The notes under the pieces are model-generated. The model saw only the letters and a program-made list of their open reading frames with translations. It was not told the DNA's origin and did no database searches. The position numbers and the translations under genes were made by a program. Shown piece by piece: positions 1 to 7,602 of a stretch of DNA of 49,637 bases. Numbering within the stretch: the stretch's first letter is position 1; each line of letters begins with the position of its first letter. Origin of the DNA: an uncultured Duncaniella sp. (GTDB taxonomy: Bacteria > Bacteroidota > Bacteroidia > Bacteroidales > Muribaculaceae); the NCBI GenBank assembly GCA_910584825.1, contig CAJUCI010000020.1:1-49637 (forward strand), given 5' to 3'.

Positions 1-209
1 GACCTCACTACAAGCCAAAATTAGATATCTTCAAATTTTTGTCATGTACTTAGTGGGGGGAATTAAAAATTTAAAATTGAAAATTTAAAATGGAGAATTA
101 AAAATTAAAAATTATTGGTGGGGTCTGGCTCCAGTGCGACCAATAATTTTAGATTTAAAATTATTGGTGAGCATGGCGGCAAAGAATTTTAAATTTTCCA
201 TTTTAAATT
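1..209. repeat. AT-rich palindromic intergenic region downstream of parE
   Basis: No gene is seen here. From about 60 to 209 the sequence is built from reiterated short words (AATTTAAAA, AATTAAAAATT) on one side and their complements on the other. The word AATTTAAAATGGA near 83-95 reappears inverted near 190-210. An inner hairpin pairs AAATTATTGGT (about 109-119) with ACCAATAATTT (about 139-149), and ATTATTGGT recurs near 160. The region abuts the parE stop codon and could act as a 3' end structure. No T-tract intrinsic terminator is clear. Confidence 0.6.
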
Positions 210-2234
210 TTAAATTTCTTTGTCGAGTTCGGAGTCGTCTTCGATTACGAGGTTGTCGATGATGAATTCCTGGCGTTCCATAGTGTTCTTGCCCATGTAG
301 AATTCGAGCAGTTCGTCTACTGCATCCTCCTTGCGCAGGGCCACGCGGTCAACCCTCATGTCGGGGCCGATGAACCCGCGGAACTCCTCGGGCGAAATCT
401 CGCCGAGACCTTTGAATCGTGTGATTTCGGCATTGTCGCCGAGTTTGGCGATGGCGGCCACGCGCTCCTCGTCGGTGTAGCAGTAGTATGTCTCGTCATT
501 GGCTCCCGACTTGCTGCGGCCGGTGCGTTTGGCGGTCTTGCCGTTTCGCACGCGGAACAGCGGGGTCTGCAACACATAGAGGTGCCCCTTCTTAATCATG
601 TCGGGGAAGAACTGGAGGAAGAACGTGAGTAGCAGCAGGCGTATGTGCATGCCGTCGACATCGGCATCGGTGGCTATGATTACGTTGTTGTAGCGCAGTC
701 CGTCAATGCCCTCCTCGATGTTGAGCGCGGCCTGGAGCAGGTTGAACTCGTCGTTCTCATAGAGTATCTTGGCCGGGACGCCGTAGGAGTTCTTCGGCTT
801 GCCTCGCAGCGAGAACACCGCCTGGGTCTCCACGTTGCGTATCTTGGTTATGGAGCCGGCTGCCGAGTCGCCCTCGGTGATGAAGATTGACGATGCGAGT
901 TTCTTCTCCTCGTCACCCTTGGGGTCGTTGAAATGCACGCGGCAGTCGAGCAGTTTCTTGTTGTGAAGATTGACCTTCTTGGCCTTCTCGCGGGCCAGTT
1001 TGGCCACGCCCGACATCGCTTTGCGCTCGCGCTCGCTCTCTTGCACCTTCTTGAGAATGATGTCGGCTATGTCGGTGTTGCGGTGCAGGTAGTTGTCAAG
1101 TTCGGTCTTGATGAAATCGCCCACAAACTTTGCCACGGTCGGGCCGTCAGGGCCAACGTCGCGGCTGCCCAACTTGGTCTTGGTCTGCGACTCAAACACA
1201 GGCTCCTCCACCTTGATTGACACGGCGGCTATCATGCCGTTGCGTATGTCTGACGGGTCGAAGTCGCGCTTGAAATACTCCTTGAGAGTGCGCGTCACGG
1301 CATCCTTGAACGCCGTGAGGTGCGTGCCGCCCTGGGTGGTGTGCTGGCCGTTGACAAACGAGTAGTATTCCTCGCCGCGCTGGTTGGCGTGGGTCACGGT
1401 TACCTCTATGTCGTCGCCCTTGAGGTGGATGGGCGGGTAGAGCGGGTCGACGCTCATGTTGTCGCGGAGCAGGTCGAGCAGACCGCCGCGCGAGATGAAG
1501 CGTTTGCCGTTATATATGAGGGCCAGGCCGGTGTTGAGATAGGTGTAGTTCTTGACCAGCGGCACTATATACTTGTCCTGAAACTGATAGTCGCGGAATA
1601 TGGTCGGGTCGGGGGTGAAGCGCACGAGTGTGCCCGAGTGTTCATCAGTGTCCTCGAGCGGGCTCTCCTCCACAATCTCGCCGCGGCTGTAGCGCACGCT
1701 CTTGGCCTGGCCGTCGCGCACGCTGCGTATGTAGAACTCGGTGGACAGGGCGTTGACCGCCTTGATGCCCACGCCGTTGAGTCCGACTGACTTCTTGAAC
1801 GACTTTGAGTCATACTTCGCGCCGGTGTTCATCTTTGACGACACGTCCACCACCTTGCCCAGCGGTATGCCTCGGCCCATGTCGCGGACGGTCACGGTGC
1901 CATCCTCCACGTCGAGCGTAATCTGCTTGCCATAGCCCATCATGAACTCGTCGATGCCGTTGTCGAGCACCTCCTTGATGAGTACGTATATGCCGTCGTC
2001 GAAGTTGGAGCCGTCGCCGAGCTTGCCTATATACATGCCCGGGCGGCGGCGTATGTGCTCCTTCCAGTCGAGGGTGCGTATGTCATCCTCGCTGTAGTCC
2101 ACCACCTCCACCTCGGCATCGGTCACATCCTCTGCATCAGCATCGGCATTGGCCACATCCTCGGCGTCGGTCTCGGCCACGGCATCGTGCGCGCCGTCAA
2201 ATAAATCGTCGTTGTTGATATTCTCGTCAGTCAT
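210..2234 (-). CDS. parE: DNA topoisomerase IV subunit B (ParE/GyrB family)
   Basis: ATP-driven subunit of a type IIA topoisomerase; with ParC it decatenates daughter chromosomes. The 674 residues show the GHKL ATPase (DNGIDEF N-box near residue 90, GRGIP, and GLNGVGIKAVNAL for the ATP lid), a transducer domain, and the TOPRIM domain with EGDSAAGS and the metal-binding DADVDG motif. Length and the RRRPGMYIG motif fit ParE of Bacteroidota, though GyrB is a close relative. About 50 extra N-terminal residues rich in Asp, Glu and Ala precede the first family motif. It is the last gene of a minus-strand unit, 22 nt after the U32 gene. Confidence 0.9.
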   Translation of the reverse strand: MTDENINNDDLFDGAHDAVAETDAEDVANADADAEDVTDAEVEVVDYSEDDIRTLDWKEHIRRRPGMYIGKLGDGSNFDDGIYVLIKEVLDNGIDEFMMGYGKQITLDVEDGTVTVRDMGRGIPLGKVVDVSSKMNTGAKYDSKSFKKSVGLNGVGIKAVNALSTEFYIRSVRDGQAKSVRYSRGEIVEESPLEDTDEHSGTLVRFTPDPTIFRDYQFQDKYIVPLVKNYTYLNTGLALIYNGKRFISRGGLLDLLRDNMSVDPLYPPIHLKGDDIEVTVTHANQRGEEYYSFVNGQHTTQGGTHLTAFKDAVTRTLKEYFKRDFDPSDIRNGMIAAVSIKVEEPVFESQTKTKLGSRDVGPDGPTVAKFVGDFIKTELDNYLHRNTDIADIILKKVQESERERKAMSGVAKLAREKAKKVNLHNKKLLDCRVHFNDPKGDEEKKLASSIFITEGDSAAGSITKIRNVETQAVFSLRGKPKNSYGVPAKILYENDEFNLLQAALNIEEGIDGLRYNNVIIATDADVDGMHIRLLLLTFFLQFFPDMIKKGHLYVLQTPLFRVRNGKTAKRTGRSKSGANDETYYCYTDEERVAAIAKLGDNAEITRFKGLGEISPEEFRGFIGPDMRVDRVALRKEDAVDELLEFYMGKNTMERQEFIIDNLVIEDDSELDKEI

Positions 2235-2256
2235 GGACAGTAAGGTGTAATAAGGT

Positions 2257-3507
2257 TTATTCTTTCACGCCGGTATCTTCCCAGAGATACATGCGGTCAG
2301 AGGGGCGGATTTTGCGGGGGACTTTGAGCGAGAAGCTGTCCCCTTTCTTCACTACGGCCACGGGGTCATATTCGAGGCGCAGCTCGCCCGCCTTCATGAT
2401 GATGGCCCCGGTGTCGGTGCCGGTAATCACTATCTCGTCGTCGGGGTGCAGCTCGCCCGCCTCCATGAGAAATTCGCCCACGCCGAGTTTGGGGAAGTAA
2501 CGCACCCCCTTGGCGATGTAACGCTTGACTTTGGTGGCCGATGAGCCGTATTTCGACGACCATTCGCCGAGACGCTGACCCATATAATAGCCGTCCCAGA
2601 AACCGCGGTTGAATACCTTGGAGAGCGATGCGTCCCACTCCTCGATACGCTCGGGGGTGAAGGTGCCGTCGCAGATGGCCTGTATTGCCTCGGAGTAGGC
2701 ACGGACCGTCAGTGCCACGTATTCCGGCCCGCGGGCGCGTCCTTCAATCTTGAACACCCTCACTCCGGCATCAATCATCTTGTTGAGGAAGTGGATGGTC
2801 TTCAAGTCTTTGGGCGACATGATGTATTTGTTCTCGACGGCCAGCTCGTCGCCGGTCTCGATGTCGGTCACGCGATAGCCCCGGCGGCAAATCTGCGTGC
2901 AGGCTCCGCGGTTGGCACTCGAGTTCATCTCGTGCAGGCTCAGGTAGCATTTGCCCGACACGGCCATGCATAGCGCGCCGTGGCAGAACATCTCGAGGCG
3001 CACCCGCTCGCCTCTGGGGCCGCGGATGTCCTCCTCCTCGATGGCGCGGTGGATGGCCGACACCTGGTCGAGCGACAGTTCGCGGGCCAGCACCATCACG
3101 TCGGCCCACTGCGAGTAGAAGCGCACGGCCTCGGTGTTGCTGACGTTGACCTGGGTGGAGATGTGCACCTCCACGCCTATGCGGCGCGCATAGCTTATGG
3201 CGGCAATGTCGCTGGCTATGATGGCCGATATGCCGCTCTGCTTCACGGCGTCAATCACGGCGTGGCATTTCTCTATCTCGTTGTCATAGATTATGGTGTT
3301 GACGGTGAGATAGCTTTTCACTCCGGCCTCGTCGCATATCGAGGCTATGCGCCGCAGGTCGTCAAGGGTGAAGTTGACCGACGAGCGGGCGCGCATGTTG
3401 AGACCCTCGACGCCGAAATACACGGCGTCGGCTCCGGCCTCGATGGCGGCGTGGAGCGATTCGTATGACCCCACAGGGGCCATTATTTCAAAATCAGACC
3501 TATTCAA
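2257..3507 (-). CDS. U32 family peptidase / tRNA hydroxylation protein (TrhP/YegQ-like)
   Basis: The 416-residue protein begins with the U32 signature (EIMAPVGS, then GADAVYFG) and carries the family motif EMFCHGALC near residue 175, followed by further cysteines (GKC, GACTQIC) that could hold an iron-sulfur cluster. E. coli members TrhP and RlhA act in prephenate-dependent hydroxylation of tRNA U34 or 23S rRNA; others were described as collagenases. The length suits the single-module TrhP type, so an RNA hydroxylase role is the better inference. The start is the ATG just before the conserved N-terminus. The neighbouring aminotransferase and parE are on the same strand at short spacing, suggesting cotranscription. 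Confidence 0.85.
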   Translation of the reverse strand: MNRSDFEIMAPVGSYESLHAAIEAGADAVYFGVEGLNMRARSSVNFTLDDLRRIASICDEAGVKSYLTVNTIIYDNEIEKCHAVIDAVKQSGISAIIASDIAAISYARRIGVEVHISTQVNVSNTEAVRFYSQWADVMVLARELSLDQVSAIHRAIEEEDIRGPRGERVRLEMFCHGALCMAVSGKCYLSLHEMNSSANRGACTQICRRGYRVTDIETGDELAVENKYIMSPKDLKTIHFLNKMIDAGVRVFKIEGRARGPEYVALTVRAYSEAIQAICDGTFTPERIEEWDASLSKVFNRGFWDGYYMGQRLGEWSSKYGSSATKVKRYIAKGVRYFPKLGVGEFLMEAGELHPDDEIVITGTDTGAIIMKAGELRLEYDPVAVVKKGDSFSLKVPRKIRPSDRMYLWEDTGVKE

Positions 3508-3568
3508 TTACTAATTATTAATATGCCTGTCGTTAATCAATTGTGAGGCTGTTTCTTGACAATGTTTC

Positions 3569-4768
3569 TCAGATTGTGCGGCCGGGATAAGCCTGGAGGG
3601 CTGCGGCGAGGATTTTCATGGCGCGGGCCAGGTCTTCCTTTTTAAGCACGTATGCCATGCGCACCTCGTCATGTCCCATGCCGGGGGTAGTGTAGAAGCC
3701 CGAGGCGGGGGCCATGAAGATGGTCTCGCCGTCAAGGTCGAAGTCGCTCAGGCACCACTGGCAGAACTTGTCGGCATCGTCAACCGGGAGCTTGACCACG
3801 GTGTAGAACGCGCCCATGGGTATGGGGGTGTAGCAGCCGGGTATCTTGTTGAGCTGGTCGATGAGGAACTTTCTGCGCTCGACATATTCGTTGTAGGTGG
3901 CGAGCATATATTCGGGCGACGTGTCGATTGACGCCTCTGCCACAATCTGGCCGAGCAGTGGGGGGCTGAGTCGGGCTTGGCAGAACTTCATGACGTTCTT
4001 TTTCAGGGCAGGATGCTTGGTGATGAGCGCGCCGATGCGTATGCCGCACTCGTTGTAACGCTTTGACACGGAGTCAACCAGCACCACCTGCTCCTCGATG
4101 CCGGGGAGGTGGAATGCCGAGATGTAGGGCGCGCCCGTGTAGCAGAACTCGCGGTAAACCTCGTCGGAGAAGAGGAAGAGGTCATATTTCTTTACCAGGT
4201 CGCGAATCTGTAGCATCTCTTTCATCGTGTAGAGATAGCCTGTGGGGTTGTTGGGGTTGCAGATGAGGATGCCCTTGGTGCGGGGGGTGATAAGCTCCTC
4301 GAACTTGTCAACGTTGGGCAGCGCGAAGCCCTCGTCGATGCTCGACGGCACGGTTACAATCTTGGCTCCGGCCGAGATGGCAAAGGCCATGTAGTTGGCA
4401 TAGGCCGGCTCGGGGACTATGATTTCGTCGCCCGGGTCGAGACAGGCCATGAATGCAAACAGCACTGCCTCCGAGCCGCCGGTGGTGACGATGATGTCGT
4501 CGACGTCAACATCGATGTTGAACCGCTTGTAGTAGCCCTTGAGTTTCTGACGGAGTGAGAGCAGACCGTCCGAGGGGCTGTACTCGAGCACGTCGCGGTC
4601 GATGGTCTTGAGGGCGGCGAGTCCTTCGGGCGGGGTGGGCACGTCGGGCTGGCCGATGTTGAGGTGATATACCTTGGTGCCGCGCGCTTTGGCCTGGTTG
4701 GCCAGGGGCACGAGGCGGCGTATAGGGGAGGCGGGCATCAGCTCGCCGCGTTCGGATACGTTGGGCAT
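3569..4768 (-). CDS. Pyridoxal-phosphate aminotransferase, class I/II (AspC-like)
   Basis: A 399-residue fold-type I aminotransferase that should move an amino group between an amino acid and a 2-oxoacid; the substrate cannot be read from the sequence. Visible family motifs are NIGQPDVPTP near the N-terminus, the TTGGSEA cofactor phosphate region, CNPNNPTG, SDEVYREF with the pyridoxal-binding Asp, and SVSKRYNECGIRIG with the Schiff-base Lys. The reading frame stays open a further 127 codons upstream, but that stretch is antisense-like shadow of the preceding gene. The ATG at 4768 starts MPNVSERG and lies 2 nt after the upstream stop codon, typical of translational coupling. Confidence 0.88.
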   Translation of the reverse strand: MPNVSERGELMPASPIRRLVPLANQAKARGTKVYHLNIGQPDVPTPPEGLAALKTIDRDVLEYSPSDGLLSLRQKLKGYYKRFNIDVDVDDIIVTTGGSEAVLFAFMACLDPGDEIIVPEPAYANYMAFAISAGAKIVTVPSSIDEGFALPNVDKFEELITPRTKGILICNPNNPTGYLYTMKEMLQIRDLVKKYDLFLFSDEVYREFCYTGAPYISAFHLPGIEEQVVLVDSVSKRYNECGIRIGALITKHPALKKNVMKFCQARLSPPLLGQIVAEASIDTSPEYMLATYNEYVERRKFLIDQLNKIPGCYTPIPMGAFYTVVKLPVDDADKFCQWCLSDFDLDGETIFMAPASGFYTTPGMGHDEVRMAYVLKKEDLARAMKILAAALQAYPGRTI

Positions 4769-4770
4769 GG

Positions 4771-5922
4771 TTAGTTCTTGTTGTGAAGGGTGATGAGTAT
4801 CTCTTTGTCCACTTCGGTGAGCGTCACGTGACGGCGGGCCATCACTTTGGATGCGGTCTCGAAGAATGTGTCCATATCCACATCCTTCATGCCGGCTGTC
4901 GAGCCTTGGGTGAACGACGGGATGAACGTGCGGGGAAATCCTGCGCCGTAGAAGTTGACGCCCACGCCCACGATGGTGGCGGTGTTGAACATCGTGTTGA
5001 TGCCGGCCTTGGAGTGGTCGCCCATGATGAGGCCGCAGAACTGCAGACCTGTCTTGACAAACCTGCCTTCGCCCATGCTCCAGAGCTTGATGTCGCCGTA
5101 GGTGTTCTTGAGATTTGACGCCGTGCATCCCGCTCCGAGGTTGCACCACTCGCCGATGACGGCGTTGCCGAGAAATCCGTCGTGGGCCTTGTTGGAATAT
5201 CCTGTCATGACCACGTTGTTAAGCTCGCCGCCTACCTTGCAGTAGGGGCCGAGGGTGGTGGGGCCATAGATTTTTCCGCCCATGTTGACCACGGCGTGCT
5301 CGCACAGTGCTATCGGGCCGCGCAGGCAGGCTCCCTCCATGACTTCGGCGTCACGGCCTATGTAGACGGGGCCTTTCTTGACGTTGATTATGGCACCCTC
5401 GACAGTCGCGCCCTCCTCGATGAAGAGGTTGGCGGGGTCGCCGATGAGGGTGCATGTGTCGCTGAGAGGCTGCGACTTGCGTCCGGCGGTAAGCTCGGCA
5501 AAGTCGCGTATGAGGGCCTGGTCGTTAAGTGCGAAGATGTCCCATATATGGTTGATGGCAAGGGGTTTGCCGGTATATTCGGTCTTGGGGCCATTCTCTT
5601 TGCCGCCACGGCGGGCTATGACCTCGCCGTCAAGCATCAGCTCGCCGCCCGGAGTGAGTGACAGTATGGCTTCGACCAGCTGAGGGTCGGGGTGGATGTT
5701 GGCCGCGATGTACAGGTCATTGCCGTCGGCGGCCAGGCTGATGGGGTATTTTATGCTCAGATAGTCCTGAGTTTCAAACGAGTATGTGCCCTCGATGGCA
5801 CGCTGCCATTTCTCGAGCATTGTGCTGATGCCGTGGCGTATGAGGGCCACAGGGCGGGTGTAGGTGAGGGGCAGAAGCTCCTGACGCGCCTTTACGGGGT
5901 CAAAAAGTATGATGTTTTGCAT
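4771..5922 (-). CDS. GlmU-like sugar nucleotidyltransferase/acyltransferase
   Basis: A 383-residue protein of the Bacteroidota alternative GlmU group. The N-terminus (NIILFDPVKARQELLPLTYTRPVA) is the degenerate nucleotidyltransferase start of that group rather than the usual GxGT motif. From about residue 160 the sequence becomes a left-handed beta-helix of hexapeptide repeats (for example GPVYIGRDAEVMEGACLRGPIALCEHAVVNMGGKIYG, split here for description only by its I/V-G-x-x-A spacing). The family is thought to take part in UDP-N-acetylglucosamine formation or a related sugar-phosphate pathway; that role is inferred. It is the first gene of the unit running to parE, with a promoter-like word about 85 nt upstream. 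Confidence 0.8.
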   Translation of the reverse strand: MQNIILFDPVKARQELLPLTYTRPVALIRHGISTMLEKWQRAIEGTYSFETQDYLSIKYPISLAADGNDLYIAANIHPDPQLVEAILSLTPGGELMLDGEVIARRGGKENGPKTEYTGKPLAINHIWDIFALNDQALIRDFAELTAGRKSQPLSDTCTLIGDPANLFIEEGATVEGAIINVKKGPVYIGRDAEVMEGACLRGPIALCEHAVVNMGGKIYGPTTLGPYCKVGGELNNVVMTGYSNKAHDGFLGNAVIGEWCNLGAGCTASNLKNTYGDIKLWSMGEGRFVKTGLQFCGLIMGDHSKAGINTMFNTATIVGVGVNFYGAGFPRTFIPSFTQGSTAGMKDVDMDTFFETASKVMARRHVTLTEVDKEILITLHNKN

Positions 5923-6006
5923 AGTCTTGATTATGCGTTATAGTTTGCGTAATGGTAATTCAGCAAATATGTTACCTCGGCATGGGGTAAAGCATACTTA
6001 ATTTCG

Positions 6007-6014
6007 CAAAGTTA
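6007..6014 (-). promoter_or_regulatory. Bacteroidota -7 promoter word (TAACTTTG) for the GlmU-like operon
   Basis: The minus strand reads TAACTTTG, matching the TAnnTTTG box of the Bacteroidota primary sigma factor, about 85 nt before the GlmU-like start. No convincing -33 TTTG was seen. Confidence 0.5.
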
Positions 6015-6088
6015 CAAAAAATCGCCCGAAATCTCCCACTTATGATGCGGAAAATCTCGGACGAAAAATCTTATGGCAATAATCCCCG

Positions 6089-7504
6089 TTACTTCTTGTC
6101 GGGGATGAGGCGGACGTCGGTGAGGGTGAGGCGGGCGGTGGCGGTGTCGATGGCCGTAGGCTTGGCGGTGTAGACGATGGTGCAGTCGGTTACGTCGATG
6201 TCATGCACGCAGTCCATTCCTGCGATGCCCGAGGCGGCGATGCCTGTCTTGCATCCGCGGCAGATGACGTCACTGATGTGGATGTCGGTAAATTCGGGCA
6301 CGTTCCTAAGCTCCTTGACCTCGGGGCGGTCGCTGTCCTTGGAACCGGCGGGGCGGTCGGCATACGAGCACTCGAAGATGATGGCCTCGCCACGAATGTC
6401 GGCCATCATTATGTTGCTGATGAAGAGGTCGTTGGTCTTGCCTCCGCGGCCTATGGCACTCTTGAAGCGCAGGCCGGTGTCGGTGCCTGAGAAGCGGCAG
6501 TTCCTTACCACCACGCGGTCGATGCCGCAGATGTCCTCGCTGCCGATTACAAATCCTCCGTGGGCATGATAGACTGTGTTGTCGCAGATGAGCACGTCGG
6601 CCACGCCGTTGATGTCGGTGCCCTCCTTGCGCTCGCCGCTCTTGAGGCAGATGCCGTCGTCACCACAGTCGACCGTCGAGTTGACCACGATTACCTGGTG
6701 GCAGTCAGAGAGGTCGATTGCGTCGCCGTTCTGGGCATTCCAGGGGCAGCGCACGGTGATGCCGTCGATGATGATGTTGCGGCTGTTGAAGGGGTGGACG
6801 TGAAACTTAGGCGCGTTCTGGAAGGTGACACCCGTGAGAAGGATGTTCTCGCAGTGGTTGACGCGGAACAGGTCGTTGCGCATCTTCTCCTGCTTTTCGG
6901 GGGTCTTGGCTATGTCGCCGTAGCCCGATTTCAGCTCCCAGGGATACCATAGCGAGCCTTCCTGACGCTCAACACCGCCCATCGACTTGAAGTCTTTCCA
7001 CTCCGTGTCGCTGACCTTGCCGCGCTTGACGGGACGCCACTGTGCGCCGTTGCCGTCAATCATGCCCTCGCCCGTGATGCCGATGTTGGTGCATCGCAGA
7101 GCCGAGATGCATGCCTTGACGCGCGAGGCTTTGGGGTTGTCCTCGATATACAGCGACCTGTCGGGCGAGAAATAGAGGATGGCGTTCTTGTCGAGGCTGA
7201 GGTTGATGTTGTCCTTCAGCTCGATAGGGCCAGTGAGCCACACGCCCATCGGTATTTCCACACGTCCGCCTCCGAGAGCCGAAAGCGAGTCGATGGTGTG
7301 CTGTATCGCCTGGGTGCAGAGGGTCACGCCGTCGCCCACAGCTCCGTGGCGGGTCACCGATGCCGAGCGGTCGGGGAAGGTGATGGGGGTTACGGGCTTG
7401 ACGTCGACAGGGAGGTCAGTGTAGTAACGCGAGTAGTCATCGGCCTTGGCCGGGAGGATGGCCAGCAGCGACAGCACGAGCCCTCCGAGAATTGTTCGTT
7501 TCAT
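6089..7504 (-). CDS. Secreted polygalacturonase-like glycoside hydrolase, family GH28
   Basis: Predicted to cleave galacturonan or rhamnogalacturonan in pectin. The 471-residue protein begins with a signal peptide (MKRTILGGLVLSLLAILPAKA, cleaved around residue 21). The GH28 catalytic set is present in order: NGDAID at about 259-264 (usual NTDG), the Asp pair GDDGIC at 282-283, HGG at 315-317 (usual GHG), and RFK at 346-348 (usual RIK). The repeated short beta-strands suit a right-handed beta-helix. Location is likely periplasmic or surface. A pectin methylesterase and a GH3 enzyme lie within 4 kb, on the opposite strand, supporting a pectin role. The promoter word TAACTTTG lies 36 nt upstream. 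Confidence 0.9.
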   Translation of the reverse strand: MKRTILGGLVLSLLAILPAKADDYSRYYTDLPVDVKPVTPITFPDRSASVTRHGAVGDGVTLCTQAIQHTIDSLSALGGGRVEIPMGVWLTGPIELKDNINLSLDKNAILYFSPDRSLYIEDNPKASRVKACISALRCTNIGITGEGMIDGNGAQWRPVKRGKVSDTEWKDFKSMGGVERQEGSLWYPWELKSGYGDIAKTPEKQEKMRNDLFRVNHCENILLTGVTFQNAPKFHVHPFNSRNIIIDGITVRCPWNAQNGDAIDLSDCHQVIVVNSTVDCGDDGICLKSGERKEGTDINGVADVLICDNTVYHAHGGFVIGSEDICGIDRVVVRNCRFSGTDTGLRFKSAIGRGGKTNDLFISNIMMADIRGEAIIFECSYADRPAGSKDSDRPEVKELRNVPEFTDIHISDVICRGCKTGIAASGIAGMDCVHDIDVTDCTIVYTAKPTAIDTATARLTLTDVRLIPDKK

Positions 7505-7539
7505 GATATAAGAATAGTATTCGTGAGTAATTCGGAATG

Positions 7540-7547
7540 CAAAGTTA
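7540..7547 (-). promoter_or_regulatory. -7 promoter word (TAACTTTG) for the GH28 gene
   Basis: The minus strand reads TAACTTTG 36 nt before the GH28 start codon, implying a leader of about 30 nt. Confidence 0.55.
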
Positions 7548-7602
7548 GCTCATGAAAACGATATATCGGGGGAAAGGCTGTTAAATTTTTATTAAACAAC
7601 CT

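Noticed and set aside
3569..5149. 526-residue version of the aminotransferase
   Set aside because: The first 127 codons overlap the GlmU-like gene in another frame and read as low-complexity His/Arg shadow; the family N-terminus starts at 4768.
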